Assembly: GCF_002091675.1 (NCBI RefSeq) | Contig: NZ_BDAE01000001.1 | Location: forward strand, 310,001 to 374,000 | Source: Pseudomonas luteola NBRC 103146 | GTDB lineage: Bacteria; Pseudomonadota; Gammaproteobacteria; Pseudomonadales; Pseudomonadaceae | Length of the DNA: 64,000 bases | Direction: 5' to 3' | Part shown: piece after piece, positions 36,544 through 45,460 of the stretch | Position numbering within the stretch: the first letter of the stretch is position 1 | How the letters are laid out: each line of letters begins with the position of its first letter | Translations under genes and position numbers: made by a program | The notes under the pieces: model-generated | Database searches by the model: none | Seen by the model: the letters and a program-made list of their open reading frames with translations, nothing else | Told to the model about the DNA's origin: nothing

Positions 36544-37320
36544 ATGAAGAAACTGATTGCCGCTGCTGCCCTGCTGGCTGCCGCCGTCACTGCCCATGCG
36601 GCAGAAAAGCTGAGCGTGGCGGCAACGCCTGTTCCGCATGCCGAGATTCTGGAATTCGTAAAGCCCCAGCTGGCGAAGGAAGGCGTGGACCTGGACGTCA
36701 AGATTTTCACTGACTACGTTCAGCCCAACCTACAGGTAGCCCAGAAGCGTCTGGATGCCAACTTCTATCAGCACAAGCCTTACCTGGACGAATTCAACAA
36801 GAGCCGCGGAACCGATCTGGTGCCGGTCGCTCAAGTGCATGTGGAGCCGTTCGGTATCTACTCCCAGAAGGTCAAAAGCCTGGATGAGGTCAAGGAAGGC
36901 GCAACCGTTGCCATTCCTAGCGACGCCACCAATGGTGGCCGTGCCTTGCTGCTCCTGGAAAAAGCCGGTCTGATCACGCTCAAGGATAACTCCAATATCC
37001 TGGCGACCCCGCGTGACATCGCCACCAACCCCAAGCACCTGAAGTTCAAGGAGCTAGAAGCCGCTACGCTGCCGCGTGTGCTGAACCAGGTAGACCTGGC
37101 GCTGATCAATACCAACTATGCGCTGGAAGCCAAGCTGAACCCGACCAAGGATGCGCTGCTGCTGGAAGGCAAGGAATCGCCTTATGCCAACCTGCTGGTT
37201 GCCCGCCCGGACAACAAGGACAGCGATGCCATGCAAAAGCTGGCCAAGGCCCTGACCAGCCCGGAAACCAAGAAATTCATCGAAGACAAGTACAACGGTG
37301 CGGTTGCTCCGGCGTTCTGA
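36544..37320 (+). CDS. metQ: Methionine-binding protein MetQ, second copy
   Basis: 258 residues. Signal peptide at about 1-20 (ending AHAA), again without lipobox. It has the same family blocks as the first copy (SVAATPVPHAEILE, KIFTDYVQPN, VHVEPFGIYS, KELEAATLPRVLNQVDLALIN) but differs in ligand-pocket flanks (YQHKPYLDEFNKSRG versus FQSKPYYESYQKSNK). GAGGAGT precedes the ATG at 36544. It ends before a strong terminator, so the operon is metN-metI-metQ1-metQ2. The two copies may bind different methionine derivatives. Confidence 0.95.
   Translation: MKKLIAAAALLAAAVTAHAAEKLSVAATPVPHAEILEFVKPQLAKEGVDLDVKIFTDYVQPNLQVAQKRLDANFYQHKPYLDEFNKSRGTDLVPVAQVHVEPFGIYSQKVKSLDEVKEGATVAIPSDATNGGRALLLLEKAGLITLKDNSNILATPRDIATNPKHLKFKELEAATLPRVLNQVDLALINTNYALEAKLNPTKDALLLEGKESPYANLLVARPDNKDSDAMQKLAKALTSPETKKFIEDKYNGAVAPAF
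37027..37079 (+). repeat. 53-bp sequence identical to 36132-36184
   Basis: Second copy of the exact shared block in the metQ pair. Confidence 0.9.
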
Positions 37321-37333
37321 TCGCTTCGATAAC

Positions 37334-37365
37334 AAAAAGCCCGCCCTGAACCGGCGGGCTTTTTT
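37334..37365. terminator. Terminator of the met operon
   Basis: AAAAAGCCCGCC/GGCGGGCTTTTT hairpin 13 nt after the metQ2 stop; also serves the convergent 37382 gene. Confidence 0.92.
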
Positions 37366-37381
37366 ATGGGTACGATCCGGA

Positions 37382-37819
37382 TTAGCCGGGCTGCATCAGC
37401 TCAACTACAACCTGATCGGGTCCGTGGATCGTCACGACTTGCCAGCCCTCACGGGGACCCTGGGTAATGATACGGGGCGCTGGCGCCTCATACCCCGCCT
37501 TGCGAATGTGCACCAGTCGCGCCTCAAGATCATGGACCTGAAACAGGAGGGGAATGACCGCAGAGATTTCAGGCTCCGGTAGTTGATGCGTAGGAGTAGG
37601 CTGCTCGATCAGCAGCACACGGTAGTCATGAACTTCAAGCTCGGCAACAGCGGTCGCCTGGAGGCTCGAAAGCGCTTCATCAGCAGCTGATTCGCTTCGG
37701 CGAGTGAGCGTGAAGCCAAGGGCAACCGCCCAAAAAATCAGCGACTCGGCTAGTGACGGAACAACAAGTCTGAGGTGATCGGAACGGCGTAAGATGGTAA
37801 TAGGCTCGCTTGAAAACAT
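37382..37819 (-). CDS. VOC (glyoxalase/bleomycin resistance-like) protein
   Basis: 145 residues with the paired beta-alpha-beta modules of the vicinal oxygen chelate fold: HLRLVVPSLAESLIFWAVALGFTL in the first half and PLLFQVHDLEARLVHIRKAGYEA...VVTIHGPDQVVVELMQPG in the second. A His in the first strand and the C-terminal Glu could be metal ligands, but the set is incomplete, so no activity can be assigned. ATG at 37819 with a weak ribosome binding site (GGAT). Confidence 0.75.
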   Translation of the reverse strand: MFSSEPITILRRSDHLRLVVPSLAESLIFWAVALGFTLTRRSESAADEALSSLQATAVAELEVHDYRVLLIEQPTPTHQLPEPEISAVIPLLFQVHDLEARLVHIRKAGYEAPAPRIITQGPREGWQVVTIHGPDQVVVELMQPG

Positions 37820-37907
37820 CAAAAATATCCATGGCTAGTCACCTAAGGGTATCTCGTTGAGCCTCTTGCACTGAGAACAGGTAAGTAAAGATTGAGTAAA
37901 GCCTGTC

Positions 37908-39068
37908 TCATTTTGAACCTTCGAAGGACTCAGCTTCGGTCACCGGTAAAGCGCCGCGAATCTGCACGATAATGATCATGACCAGCGCCCCCGCAGCCAG
38001 CAGCAAAGGCATGGCGTGGCCGGTCAGCCATTGGCTGGCGGCTCCAGTGGTTAAGGGGCCGAGCAGGCAGCCGAAGCCCCAGAGCTGGGCGATACGGGCA
38101 TTGGCCTGGACCAGCTCGGCGTCCCGGTAACGTTCGCCAATCAGGATCAGGGCGAGGGTGAAAATACCACCGGCGCTGGCACCAAAGATCACCAGTAACG
38201 GCCAGATGTATGTGGTGTGCAGCAGGAGCGGCATGGCGAGGCTGGTCAGCAGTAGTGTGACACCACATGTCTTGAACAGGCCGGTGCGCGAAACGCGGTC
38301 AGCCAGTGCGCCTAGAGGCAGTTGTAGCAGGGCGTCACCGGTCACGACCGTGCTGGCCATGAGCAGGGCGGTACGCTGGTCAAAGCCCTGGTTCAACGCA
38401 TACACCGGCAGCAGTGTCAGCATCATGGCCTCGAAGGCGGCAAATAGCACAACAGCCCAGGCGATGGCAGGGAGTTGCTGGCAAAAGCGCAAAAGGCCGC
38501 GGCCAATGGAGCCATGATCGCTGGCTTTGGGCGCACCGCTGCGGCCTACAAGCGCAAGGGAGCCTATGATGAGCAGGGCGGTACTGATCCAGAAACCGCC
38601 GTTGCCTTCAGTGCCAATCAGGGTCAGAACTAGGGGGCCGGTCAGCTGGCTCAGGGCATAGGCGCTGCCATACAACGCCACCAGTTTGCCGCGCCACTGT
38701 TCAACGATGATCTGGTTGATCCAGCTTTCACCGAGCACGAAGATCATGGTCAGAATAACGCCCAGCAGTAACCGGAGCAGTACCCAGACGCTGTAATAGG
38801 GCAGGAGGGACAGCAGCAGTACGGACAGCGCACCCGCCAGAAGGCAGAGCTGCATCAGTCGCGGCGTACCGATACGAGCGGCCAGGCGTCCAGTTATACC
38901 GGCCCCCACGATGATGCCGATGGCTGGCGTGGCCGCCATGAACCCAATGGCGAACGGGCCGTAGCCCCAGTTTTCCAGCCTCAATGATACCAGCGGCATG
39001 GTGATGCCCAATGCCAGACCCACACTGATGATGGCGCCCAGCACGGCAAAATAGGTCCCCCAGCGCAT
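37908..39068 (-). CDS. MFS transporter (YcaD/YfkF-like)
   Basis: 386 residues with 12 hydrophobic segments: MFS pattern GITMPLVSLRLENWGYGPFAIGFMAATPAIGIIVGAGITGRLAARIGTPRLM in the N-terminal part and LGESWINQIIVEQWRGKLVALYGSAYALSQLTGPL in the middle. This resembles the YcaD/YfkF sugar-efflux or drug-type group; substrate unknown. The start lies 51 nt from the stop of an upstream winged-helix regulator on the same strand, so they may be an operon. Confidence 0.88.
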   Translation of the reverse strand: MRWGTYFAVLGAIISVGLALGITMPLVSLRLENWGYGPFAIGFMAATPAIGIIVGAGITGRLAARIGTPRLMQLCLLAGALSVLLLSLLPYYSVWVLLRLLLGVILTMIFVLGESWINQIIVEQWRGKLVALYGSAYALSQLTGPLVLTLIGTEGNGGFWISTALLIIGSLALVGRSGAPKASDHGSIGRGLLRFCQQLPAIAWAVVLFAAFEAMMLTLLPVYALNQGFDQRTALLMASTVVTGDALLQLPLGALADRVSRTGLFKTCGVTLLLTSLAMPLLLHTTYIWPLLVIFGASAGGIFTLALILIGERYRDAELVQANARIAQLWGFGCLLGPLTTGAASQWLTGHAMPLLLAAGALVMIIIVQIRGALPVTEAESFEGSK

Positions 39069-39119
39069 GAGCGCTCCTCGTGGTGCAGAGGGTAATAGGA
39101 CAGCGTGTGCCGGCGAGAG

Positions 39120-39494
39120 TTACGCCTTGTTCAGCTTGCCGAAATGCTCGCAGGCGGCATCGCAGAAACGCTCCAGCCGGTCGACGATATCCGGTGTCAG
39201 GCTGACCCAGCGCACCCGGCGGTCAACATCGCTATTGGTTTCAGTCAGATAGCCCCGGTCGATCAGATGCTGGACATATTTGACGGCGGTGCGCCGGCTG
39301 ATGCTGGGTATGAACGCATAGAGATCGGTTTTGCGCAGGGATTGATCCTGCCGCTGCCACATGTTGATGAACAGGTCGGAGTAGCTGAGATCGCTTAGCC
39401 CCAAATCGCCGAAATGAGCAATCCAGCTGTTGTCCATGGCCAGAATGGCGTGTGCAACAGCGCGGCGTTTGGTTTGACTGAAGCGACGGGTCAT
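39120..39494 (-). CDS. Winged-helix MarR-like transcriptional regulator
   Basis: 124 residues. A helix-turn-helix lies in LYAFIPSISRRTAVKYVQHLIDRGYLTETNSDVDRRVRWVSLTPD, with a MarR-type wing (DRRVRWVSLTP). The N-terminal part is short for MarR and has an unusual acidic DLGLSDLSYSDLFINMWQ segment. Probably controls the MFS gene that follows it. Confidence 0.82.
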   Translation of the reverse strand: MTRRFSQTKRRAVAHAILAMDNSWIAHFGDLGLSDLSYSDLFINMWQRQDQSLRKTDLYAFIPSISRRTAVKYVQHLIDRGYLTETNSDVDRRVRWVSLTPDIVDRLERFCDAACEHFGKLNKA

Positions 39495-39830
39495 GTTCGT
39501 TACCGGTAAGTGCAGACAGGCAGGGCCTGTTTGTTGGCTTTCTTGTCTCGGTGGCTAGCGCTTGGCACCCACCGTTTACAGGGCAACACAGGTTAAGCGG
39601 CTCGCGGCAGCTGACGAGCATGCGCAGTGTAATGGCTGGACGATATCCGCCGGTAGCGTTTGTATACAGGCGCGCGCCTGTTGTGCGCTAGTGGTCATGC
39701 GTGACACGCAGGACAGATGAACTAGAGGAGAAAATACGTTTCCGATAGGCTGAGAAGAACCGGTGACACGGTGATGCCCAGAGCCTCACCGGATCACCAG
39801 CCCTGATGAGTTTTTAAGGACACGATAACG
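39495..39830. other. Intergenic region before the rubredoxin gene
   Basis: 336 nt between the divergent regulator (starts 39494) and the rubredoxin (starts 39831). It contains the inverted repeat CCGGTGA (39760-39766)/TCACCGG (39786-39792) about 40 bp upstream of the rubredoxin start. I see no gene and no clear promoter motif. Confidence 0.4.
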
Positions 39831-39998
39831 ATGCGTAAGTGGCAATGTATTGTCTGCGGTTACATTTATGACGAAGCGGCAGGCTGGCCGGATGATGGTA
39901 TTGCGCCTGGGACCCGTTGGGAGGATGTTCCGGAAGACTGGATGTGCCCGGATTGCGGCGTGGGCAAATCCGATTTTGAAATGATCGAGATTGCCTGA
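39831..39998 (+). CDS. rubA: Rubredoxin
   Basis: 55 residues: [20 protein letters not shown], then the second Cys pair CPDC at 39-42. With C6 and C9 this forms the FeS4 site. Typical rubredoxin length and aromatic core (Tyr11, Tyr13, Trp30, Trp37). It passes electrons from the reductase encoded next (40147) to alkane hydroxylases or oxidative stress enzymes. TAAGGA lies about 10 nt before the ATG. The gap to the reductase is 148 nt. In P. aeruginosa two rubredoxin genes stand here; only one is present. Confidence 0.94.
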   Translation: MRKWQCIVCGYIYDEAAGWPDDGIAPGTRWEDVPEDWMCPDCGVGKSDFEMIEIA

Positions 39999-40146
39999 TC
40001 CGCTCCTTCCCAAGCGGCCGACCGGTTGCTGTCTTCGTCCCAGGTTTGTACTGATGACAGGCCCGGCGACACATTCAATAATGCGTGAACCTATCTGAGC
40101 GGGGCGCCCGGTGACGCCACGCCTGAACCGACGCAGAGAGAACGTT

Positions 40147-41301
40147 ATGAGCGAAATTTTACCCCTGGTCATCATCGGCACAGGGTTGGCGGGCTACAAC
40201 CTGGCCAAGGAATGGCGCAAGCTCGATAGCCAGACGCCTCTACTCATGATTACGGCCGATGACGGGCGTTCCTATTCCAAGCCCATGCTGTCCAACGGCT
40301 ACGCCAAGAACAAGCAGCCGGATGAGCTGGTCATGGCGGAGCCGGGGGCAATGGCTGAGCAGTTCAATGCCCGAATCTTTACCAATACCCGCGTCACGGC
40401 TATCGACCCTGGCCACAAGCGAATCTGGCTAGGTGAGGAAGAGGTTCGCTACGAAAACCTTGTCCTGGCCTGGGGCGCAGAACCTATTCAGGTGCCCGTT
40501 GCGGGAGGGTGCGAGGACGCTTTCTTCCCAATCAACGACCTGCAGGACTACGCCCGTTTTCGTCAGGCAGCTGAAGGCAAGCAGCGCGTGCTGATTCTGG
40601 GGGCCGGGTTGATTGGCTGTGAGTTTGCCAATGACCTGCGAAGCGGCGGCTATGACGTGGATGTGGTCGCCCCGTGTGAGCAGGTCATGCCCAATCTTGT
40701 TCCTGCCGAGGTGGCAGCAGCCGTTCAGAGCGGGTTGGAAAGCATTGGCGCGCGGTTTCACCTGGGGCAGACGGTGACACGGCTGGAGCGCGAAGGGGAT
40801 GGGTATCTGGCGCACCTTTCCGATGGTGCGACTCTACCGTGCGACGTAGCGGTGTCGGCTGTAGGTCTCAAACCACGGGTTGATCTGGCGCAGGCGGCAG
40901 GCCTTGAGGTCGAGCGCGGCATTGTGGTCAATCGCGAGCTGCGTACCTCCCATGAAAACATCTATGCCCTGGGAGACTGCGCCGAAGTGGAAGGGCAAAG
41001 CCTGATGTATGTGATGCCGTTGATGGCCTGTGCCCGTGCTCTGGCCCAGACGCTGGCCGGAAAGCCCACGGCAGTTACCTATGGTCCGATGCCAGTAACG
41101 GTAAAAACGCCAGCCTGCCCGCTGGTTGTCGCATTGGTCAACAAAGGGGCTAAGGGTGAATGGCGGGTTGAGGGAAGTGGAGCGGATATCAAGGCGTTGT
41201 GCATTGATAGTGAAGGTAAATTGCTGGGTTATGCCTTGAGCGGAGCAGCCGTCAGCGAAAAATTGGCGTTAAACAAGCAATTACCACCCGTTCTGGCGTA
41301 A
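40147..41301 (+). CDS. Rubredoxin-NAD(+) reductase
   Basis: 384 residues, the length of P. aeruginosa RdxR. The N-terminal FAD motif is [12 protein letters not shown] at about 9-20, the NAD motif [15 protein letters not shown] is near 147-161, and the second FAD motif [11 protein letters not shown] lies in the C-terminal half. It transfers electrons from NADH to the rubredoxin encoded just upstream. Neighbour order rubredoxin-reductase-hupA is conserved in Pseudomonas. Confidence 0.95.
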   Translation: MSEILPLVIIGTGLAGYNLAKEWRKLDSQTPLLMITADDGRSYSKPMLSNGYAKNKQPDELVMAEPGAMAEQFNARIFTNTRVTAIDPGHKRIWLGEEEVRYENLVLAWGAEPIQVPVAGGCEDAFFPINDLQDYARFRQAAEGKQRVLILGAGLIGCEFANDLRSGGYDVDVVAPCEQVMPNLVPAEVAAAVQSGLESIGARFHLGQTVTRLEREGDGYLAHLSDGATLPCDVAVSAVGLKPRVDLAQAAGLEVERGIVVNRELRTSHENIYALGDCAEVEGQSLMYVMPLMACARALAQTLAGKPTAVTYGPMPVTVKTPACPLVVALVNKGAKGEWRVEGSGADIKALCIDSEGKLLGYALSGAAVSEKLALNKQLPPVLA

Positions 41302-41485
41302 TGACTGAAATACAGCGTTACATTCAAGACGCGTCAGTCGTATGGAAAAAGCGCTGAATGCGACTGGCGCGCGGGTTTGGGCCGTGCCATGCTCAGAGTG
41401 CCTGCTTAAACGCGGCTGCTCCGCTCCAGACAAGGGGTGGAGAGTACGGATACAACAACAATAAACACCTACAAGAGGCATCTTT

Positions 41486-41758
41486 ATGCGCAAACCGGAA
41501 CTCGCCAGCGCCATCGCTGAAAAAGTCGGTCTTTCCAAGGAACAGGCCAATACCGTTCTCAATGCCGTGCTTGATGAAATTGCCAATGCATTGCACCGCA
41601 AGGATAACGTCACGTTGGTAGGCTTCGGTACTTTCCTTCCCCGCCATCGCGGAGCCCGTACAGGCAAGAACCCGCAAACCGGTGAACCGGTCAAGATTCG
41701 CGCTAGCAATACCGTGGCTTTCAAGCCCGGCAAGGCCTTGCGCGACAGCATCAGCTGA
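41486..41758 (+). CDS. hupA: DNA-binding protein HU-alpha type
   Basis: 90 residues: MRKPELASAIAEKVGLSKEQA, the beta-arm GFGTFLPRHRGARTGKNPQTGEPVKIRASNTVAFKPGKALRD with the DNA-intercalating NPxTG Pro. Nucleoid-associated homodimer. Position after rubredoxin reductase matches hupA of P. aeruginosa. A start with AAGAGG upstream; sits alone. Confidence 0.95.
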   Translation: MRKPELASAIAEKVGLSKEQANTVLNAVLDEIANALHRKDNVTLVGFGTFLPRHRGARTGKNPQTGEPVKIRASNTVAFKPGKALRDSIS

Positions 41759-41906
41759 TCCCTTGCGCACTGCCTGTATCGGCGTGCTGGGTATGAACTG
41801 TCTGGCCCTCTCCCGCCTTCCAGACCGCCATACCCGAACCTCACCGCTACAGGGCATCTGCGTCTAACTATCCGGCGGGCACCTCTGTACCCGCCGGACA
41901 CACAGG

Positions 41907-43493
41907 TTAGGCGGCCGTCTGCACGGCGCCTGTCGAGGGTGATCCGCCCAGCGAAGCCGCTTTATGGTAGCGACCTTCCAGACGACGCTTGAGCGCGCGA
42001 GGCTCAATGATCAGCTTGACGCCATTGGACTCATTGGTCCGTTCCCAGTCTGCCAGCAGCTCCATGCAGGCATGATCGATATAGCTCACGCGATCCAGTG
42101 GTACATGCAGGGTTGTACCCGGCTTAACGCCTTCCAGCACTTGAGTGATCTTGGGTACCTTCAGGAACGTGGCCGAGCCGCTCATGCGCAGTTCTGCCTG
42201 GGTCTCGTCTTCCTTGTCATAGACCAGAGCCACTTTAAGGCGTGAGGCCTTGAACGCCAGGGTGGCTACCGACAGGGCAAAGCCTAGAACGACACCCGTG
42301 AGCAGGTCGGTAAAGACAATGGTCAGCGCCGTCACGGCATAGATCAGGATAGGCGTACGTCCATACTGCTTCAGGCCTTGCAACGCCGAAGGACTGGCCA
42401 GTTTTACACCGGTATAGACCAGGACGCCTGCCAAGCTGGCAATCGGGATTTGCTTGAGCACGAAGGGGAGCGCGGCGACGAACGCCAGCAGCCACGCGCC
42501 ATGCATAATGGCCGATGCACGTGTTTTAGCGCCAGCCTGAACATTGGCTGAGCTACGAACGATTACCCCGGTCATAGGTAGCGCACCGACGATACCGCAC
42601 AGCAGGTTACCGACGCCCTGGGCTGACAGCTCACGATCGAACTGGGAACGGGGCCCCTGGTGCATCCGGTCAACCGCTGCGGCGGACAGCAGCGTTTCGG
42701 CACTGGCAATAAACGCCATGGCAACCGCTGCCATGAACAGTGTCGGATTGGTCAGCATGCCCAGGTCGGCAAAGGTGATCCAGTCAATGGCGTCGCCGAG
42801 GTTGTCCGGCACGTTGACCCGGTTGACGTCCAGATTCATCCACAGGCTGGCCATCGTAGCTGCCGTTACGGCGATCAGCGCGCCTGGCAAAAAGCGTAGC
42901 GAATATGGCCGTTTCTTCTCCCAAAGCCACATGATGGCGATGGTGGCGATACCCAGCATGGCCGCATAGGCACCGCTGCCCTCGTGTCCGCCCCATTCAC
43001 TGGCTGCCTGTACGGCGGCCTTCGGAAAACCGACCAGGTTGGAAAGGCCCGACGCTTGCGGTGAGGCATCGAGCATCACATGGACTTGGGACAAGACAAT
43101 CAGAATACCGATACCGGCCAACATGCCATACACCACGGCAGGCGAGGTGACGCGGAACCAGGCGCCCAGCCGGGCAAAGCCCGCTGCGACCTGAATGATC
43201 CCGGCCAGGATCAGCACCGGCCCGAGGGCCTTCATGCCATGCTGGTTGACCAGTTCGAATACCAGTACGGCAAGCCCTGCGGCCGGGCCGCTGACCTGCA
43301 AGGGGGAGCCGGCCAGAAAGCCGACGATGAGGCCACCAATGATGCCGGTCACCAAGCCCTTGGCTGGCGGCATTCCGGAGGCGATGGCGATGCCCATGCA
43401 CAAGGGCAGGGCAACGAGAAAGACTACCAGCGAGGCCAAGGCATCGCGTGGAAAGGTCTGCTTGAGTGATGCTGCAGAAGTGTTTCCGAGCAT
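41907..43493 (-). CDS. SulP-family anion transporter with STAS domain (likely bicarbonate/sulfate)
   Basis: 528 residues. About 12-14 membrane segments, with SulP features FLVALPLCMGIAIASGMPPAKGLVTGIIGGLIVGFLAGSPLQVSGPAAGLA, then a C-terminal STAS domain (about 435-515). It follows a beta-carbonic anhydrase on the same strand (gap 200 nt), the pairing seen for SulP proteins proposed to move bicarbonate. The ATG at 43493 has GGAGGA about 9 nt upstream. The anion is inferred from neighbours, not proven. Confidence 0.9.
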   Translation of the reverse strand: MLGNTSAASLKQTFPRDALASLVVFLVALPLCMGIAIASGMPPAKGLVTGIIGGLIVGFLAGSPLQVSGPAAGLAVLVFELVNQHGMKALGPVLILAGIIQVAAGFARLGAWFRVTSPAVVYGMLAGIGILIVLSQVHVMLDASPQASGLSNLVGFPKAAVQAASEWGGHEGSGAYAAMLGIATIAIMWLWEKKRPYSLRFLPGALIAVTAATMASLWMNLDVNRVNVPDNLGDAIDWITFADLGMLTNPTLFMAAVAMAFIASAETLLSAAAVDRMHQGPRSQFDRELSAQGVGNLLCGIVGALPMTGVIVRSSANVQAGAKTRASAIMHGAWLLAFVAALPFVLKQIPIASLAGVLVYTGVKLASPSALQGLKQYGRTPILIYAVTALTIVFTDLLTGVVLGFALSVATLAFKASRLKVALVYDKEDETQAELRMSGSATFLKVPKITQVLEGVKPGTTLHVPLDRVSYIDHACMELLADWERTNESNGVKLIIEPRALKRRLEGRYHKAASLGGSPSTGAVQTAA

Positions 43494-43528
43494 GGTCCTA
43501 TCCTCCGTAAAAACGCATAGCAACCTGT

Positions 43529-43556
43529 GCCAGAGCCCTCCCTAACCGGCTCTGGC
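43529..43556 (-). promoter_or_regulatory. Leader hairpin before the SulP gene
   Basis: Perfect 9-bp stem GCCAGAGCC/GGCTCTGGC with a 10-nt loop containing GGTTAGGGAG on the minus strand, 36 nt before the SulP start. No T-run; could be a stability element between the two genes. Confidence 0.5.
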
Positions 43557-43693
43557 AAAGTCGTTTACCCACACGAAGACGGACAGCGCCCATAACTGCA
43601 GGCAGCCATGGGCCTCGTCTGAAAATGACCAGCTATGTTGTTTTTATTGAGGTGCTGGCGACTTCGGCGCGTAAGGCGCGCCGAAGGCTTGGA

Positions 43694-44404
43694 TCAGTTT
43701 GAGTTCAAACGGGGACGTGGCGTGGCGATTGGCATCGGACCTTCTCCATCCAGGGGACGGAAGCGGCCTTCGATAGCGTCGTATGCCTTGATTTCACTGG
43801 TTTCGATCGAGTAGACCCAGCCGTGAATGAACAATTGTCCACTTGCCAGACGCGAAGCCACGGATGGATGCGTTTGCAGGTGAGTCAACTGCGCCACAAC
43901 GTTTTCCTCGGTGAGGAAGTTCAGCTCTCCATCATGAGTGTGTTCACACATCTGGTGGTCGGCAACAACCGTTCTGGCAATTTCAGCATGGCGTAGCCAA
44001 GCTCTAACGGTAGGCATTTTTTCCAGCGAGGCCGGATTCAACACCGCTTTCATGGCGCCGCAGTCGGAGTGACCGCAGACAATGATGTGCTGGACACCCA
44101 GTGCCGATACGGCGTATTCGATCGCCGTCGAAACACCGCCATTCATTTGCCCATAGGGCGGAACGACGTTGCCAACGTTACGGGTAACGAACAGATCGCC
44201 TGGGGAGCTCTGGGTGATCAGCTCAGGCACGATGCGCGAGTCGGCACATGTAATAAACATGGCGCGTGGCGATTGTGCATTGGCCAGCTTTTTAAATAAC
44301 TCCTCCTGCTCTGGGAACACTTCCTTTCGGAAGCGCTTGAAGCCATCGACAATTTGTTGCAAGGCGTCATCCGCACAAGGGACGTTCATGTTTTTCTCGT
44401 TCAT
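43694..44404 (-). CDS. Beta-carbonic anhydrase
   Basis: 236 residues. Zinc ligands Cys53 (in ITCADSR with Asp55 and Arg57), His112 and Cys115 (in CGHSDCGA) are all present. It hydrates CO2 to bicarbonate in the cytoplasm. GAGG lies before the ATG at 44404 (MNEKNMN); an ATG five codons later is possible. It is followed by the SulP transporter gene, as in P. aeruginosa PA0102-PA0103. Confidence 0.95.
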   Translation of the reverse strand: MNEKNMNVPCADDALQQIVDGFKRFRKEVFPEQEELFKKLANAQSPRAMFITCADSRIVPELITQSSPGDLFVTRNVGNVVPPYGQMNGGVSTAIEYAVSALGVQHIIVCGHSDCGAMKAVLNPASLEKMPTVRAWLRHAEIARTVVADHQMCEHTHDGELNFLTEENVVAQLTHLQTHPSVASRLASGQLFIHGWVYSIETSEIKAYDAIEGRFRPLDGEGPMPIATPRPRLNSN

Positions 44405-44891
44405 GGTCCAACCTCTTTACGTGGACGAAACAACTAACCATTGTCCGATCGGGTACTGCTTGAAGCAGACGTTGCCCACCAACGTCTGGTTACAGCTTAA
44501 TCCCGAAACCCTCCGGACCACGTAGCGTTGGGCATATGCCCCAGGCTCGAAACAAGCCTAGAGCGCGAAGCTTAATTCACCCTGAAGAAAAAGTAGTCAA
44601 AGGAACAGTTTGAAGATATTTCCAAATTTTATTGCGATCAAATAGCCATCATGTGGTGGCTAATTGCTTAAAAGAGGTTTTTGGAGCTATTGGATTTTTT
44701 AAGGCAGGGGTTAAATCTGGAATAGTTCACAGATAAAACATTTTTATTCAATGCTGAAGTGAGCAAATGTCTATTGCGCCACATTGCACGGCTTGAGGTG
44801 AGATAAAGGTGTAATGGATTATCAGGTAAAGCAGTACGGCAGTACCAAGATACCGGGCAGGTAGATCATCAACCTGCCCAGCGAAATCCGA
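44405..44891. other. AT-rich intergenic region
   Basis: 487 nt between carbonic anhydrase and the 44892 gene, with a distinctly AT-rich middle (about 44580-44780) and no convincing gene. Besides the dyad at 44466 it holds a hairpin GGGCAGGT/ACCTGCCC at 44855-44879 just after the 44892 gene stop (minus strand), a possible terminator without T-run. Confidence 0.5.
44466..44488. promoter_or_regulatory. Dyad upstream of the carbonic anhydrase gene
   Basis: CAGACGTT-GCCCACC-AACGTCTG, a perfect 8-bp inverted repeat about 62 nt upstream of the start. It could be an operator or a leader hairpin. Confidence 0.45.
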
Positions 44892-45290
44892 TCAGCGGAT
44901 ACCGATTCCACGCATGGCCGCGTCCAGCGCGTTAGCACTTAGGTACTGATGATCGGCGCCCAGACCACTCTGCAGGGCCTCTTCCAATGCAGGGCGCAGC
45001 CGATTCCACTTGTGCTCATCCTCCATCCACTCGAACAGCTCCTGCCCCAGCGGCTTGATACCCCTGACCTCCGAATCCTTCTCGAACGGATAAGGCGCGT
45101 CGATAAAGCCGTTGCGGACCAGTTCATCCGCTGCTTTGAGAATGGCTTCGATGACTTGAGGGTCATCGGCAGATGTGTCCTGACGGCGGGCAACGTCTAC
45201 CGCAATGGTGCGTACCGAGACGCTGTCCTCACGGGTGCCTGCGCGTAATACGTCACGGGTGGTATCCCAATCAACCTTCAGCTTTTGCAT
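44892..45290 (-). CDS. Conserved protein of unknown function, winged-helix-like
   Basis: 132 residues, soluble, no signal or membrane segment. The arrangement DWDTTRDVLRAG...VIEAILKAADELVRNGFIDAP...VRGIKPLGQELFEWMEDEHKWNRLRPALEEAL looks like a small winged-helix (helix-turn-helix then wing-like LTPxGxEF-type IKPLGQELFEWM), but I do not assign a family. AGGAGG-type site precedes the ATG. Single gene, flanked by the AT-rich region. Confidence 0.7.
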   Translation of the reverse strand: MQKLKVDWDTTRDVLRAGTREDSVSVRTIAVDVARRQDTSADDPQVIEAILKAADELVRNGFIDAPYPFEKDSEVRGIKPLGQELFEWMEDEHKWNRLRPALEEALQSGLGADHQYLSANALDAAMRGIGIR

Positions 45291-45460
45291 GGTTCCTCCT
45301 GTAATTCAGGTAGTGGCTATAACTCCTGACCACAGAAAGAGGCCTTCGGCTCGTTCCAGCGATCGGCAGTCCACCATTAGACCGGCGGCATGGGCAGGGG
45401 TGAGTGTCAGGTGGAACGCAAGGTCCAACCGTTTATACGCCTGGTTTTTTTGGAGGCCCT

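Noticed and set aside
36132-37079. Assembly duplication as the cause of the two metQ genes
   Set aside because: The copies differ at many positions outside the 53-bp block, with different flanks, so they are true paralogues.
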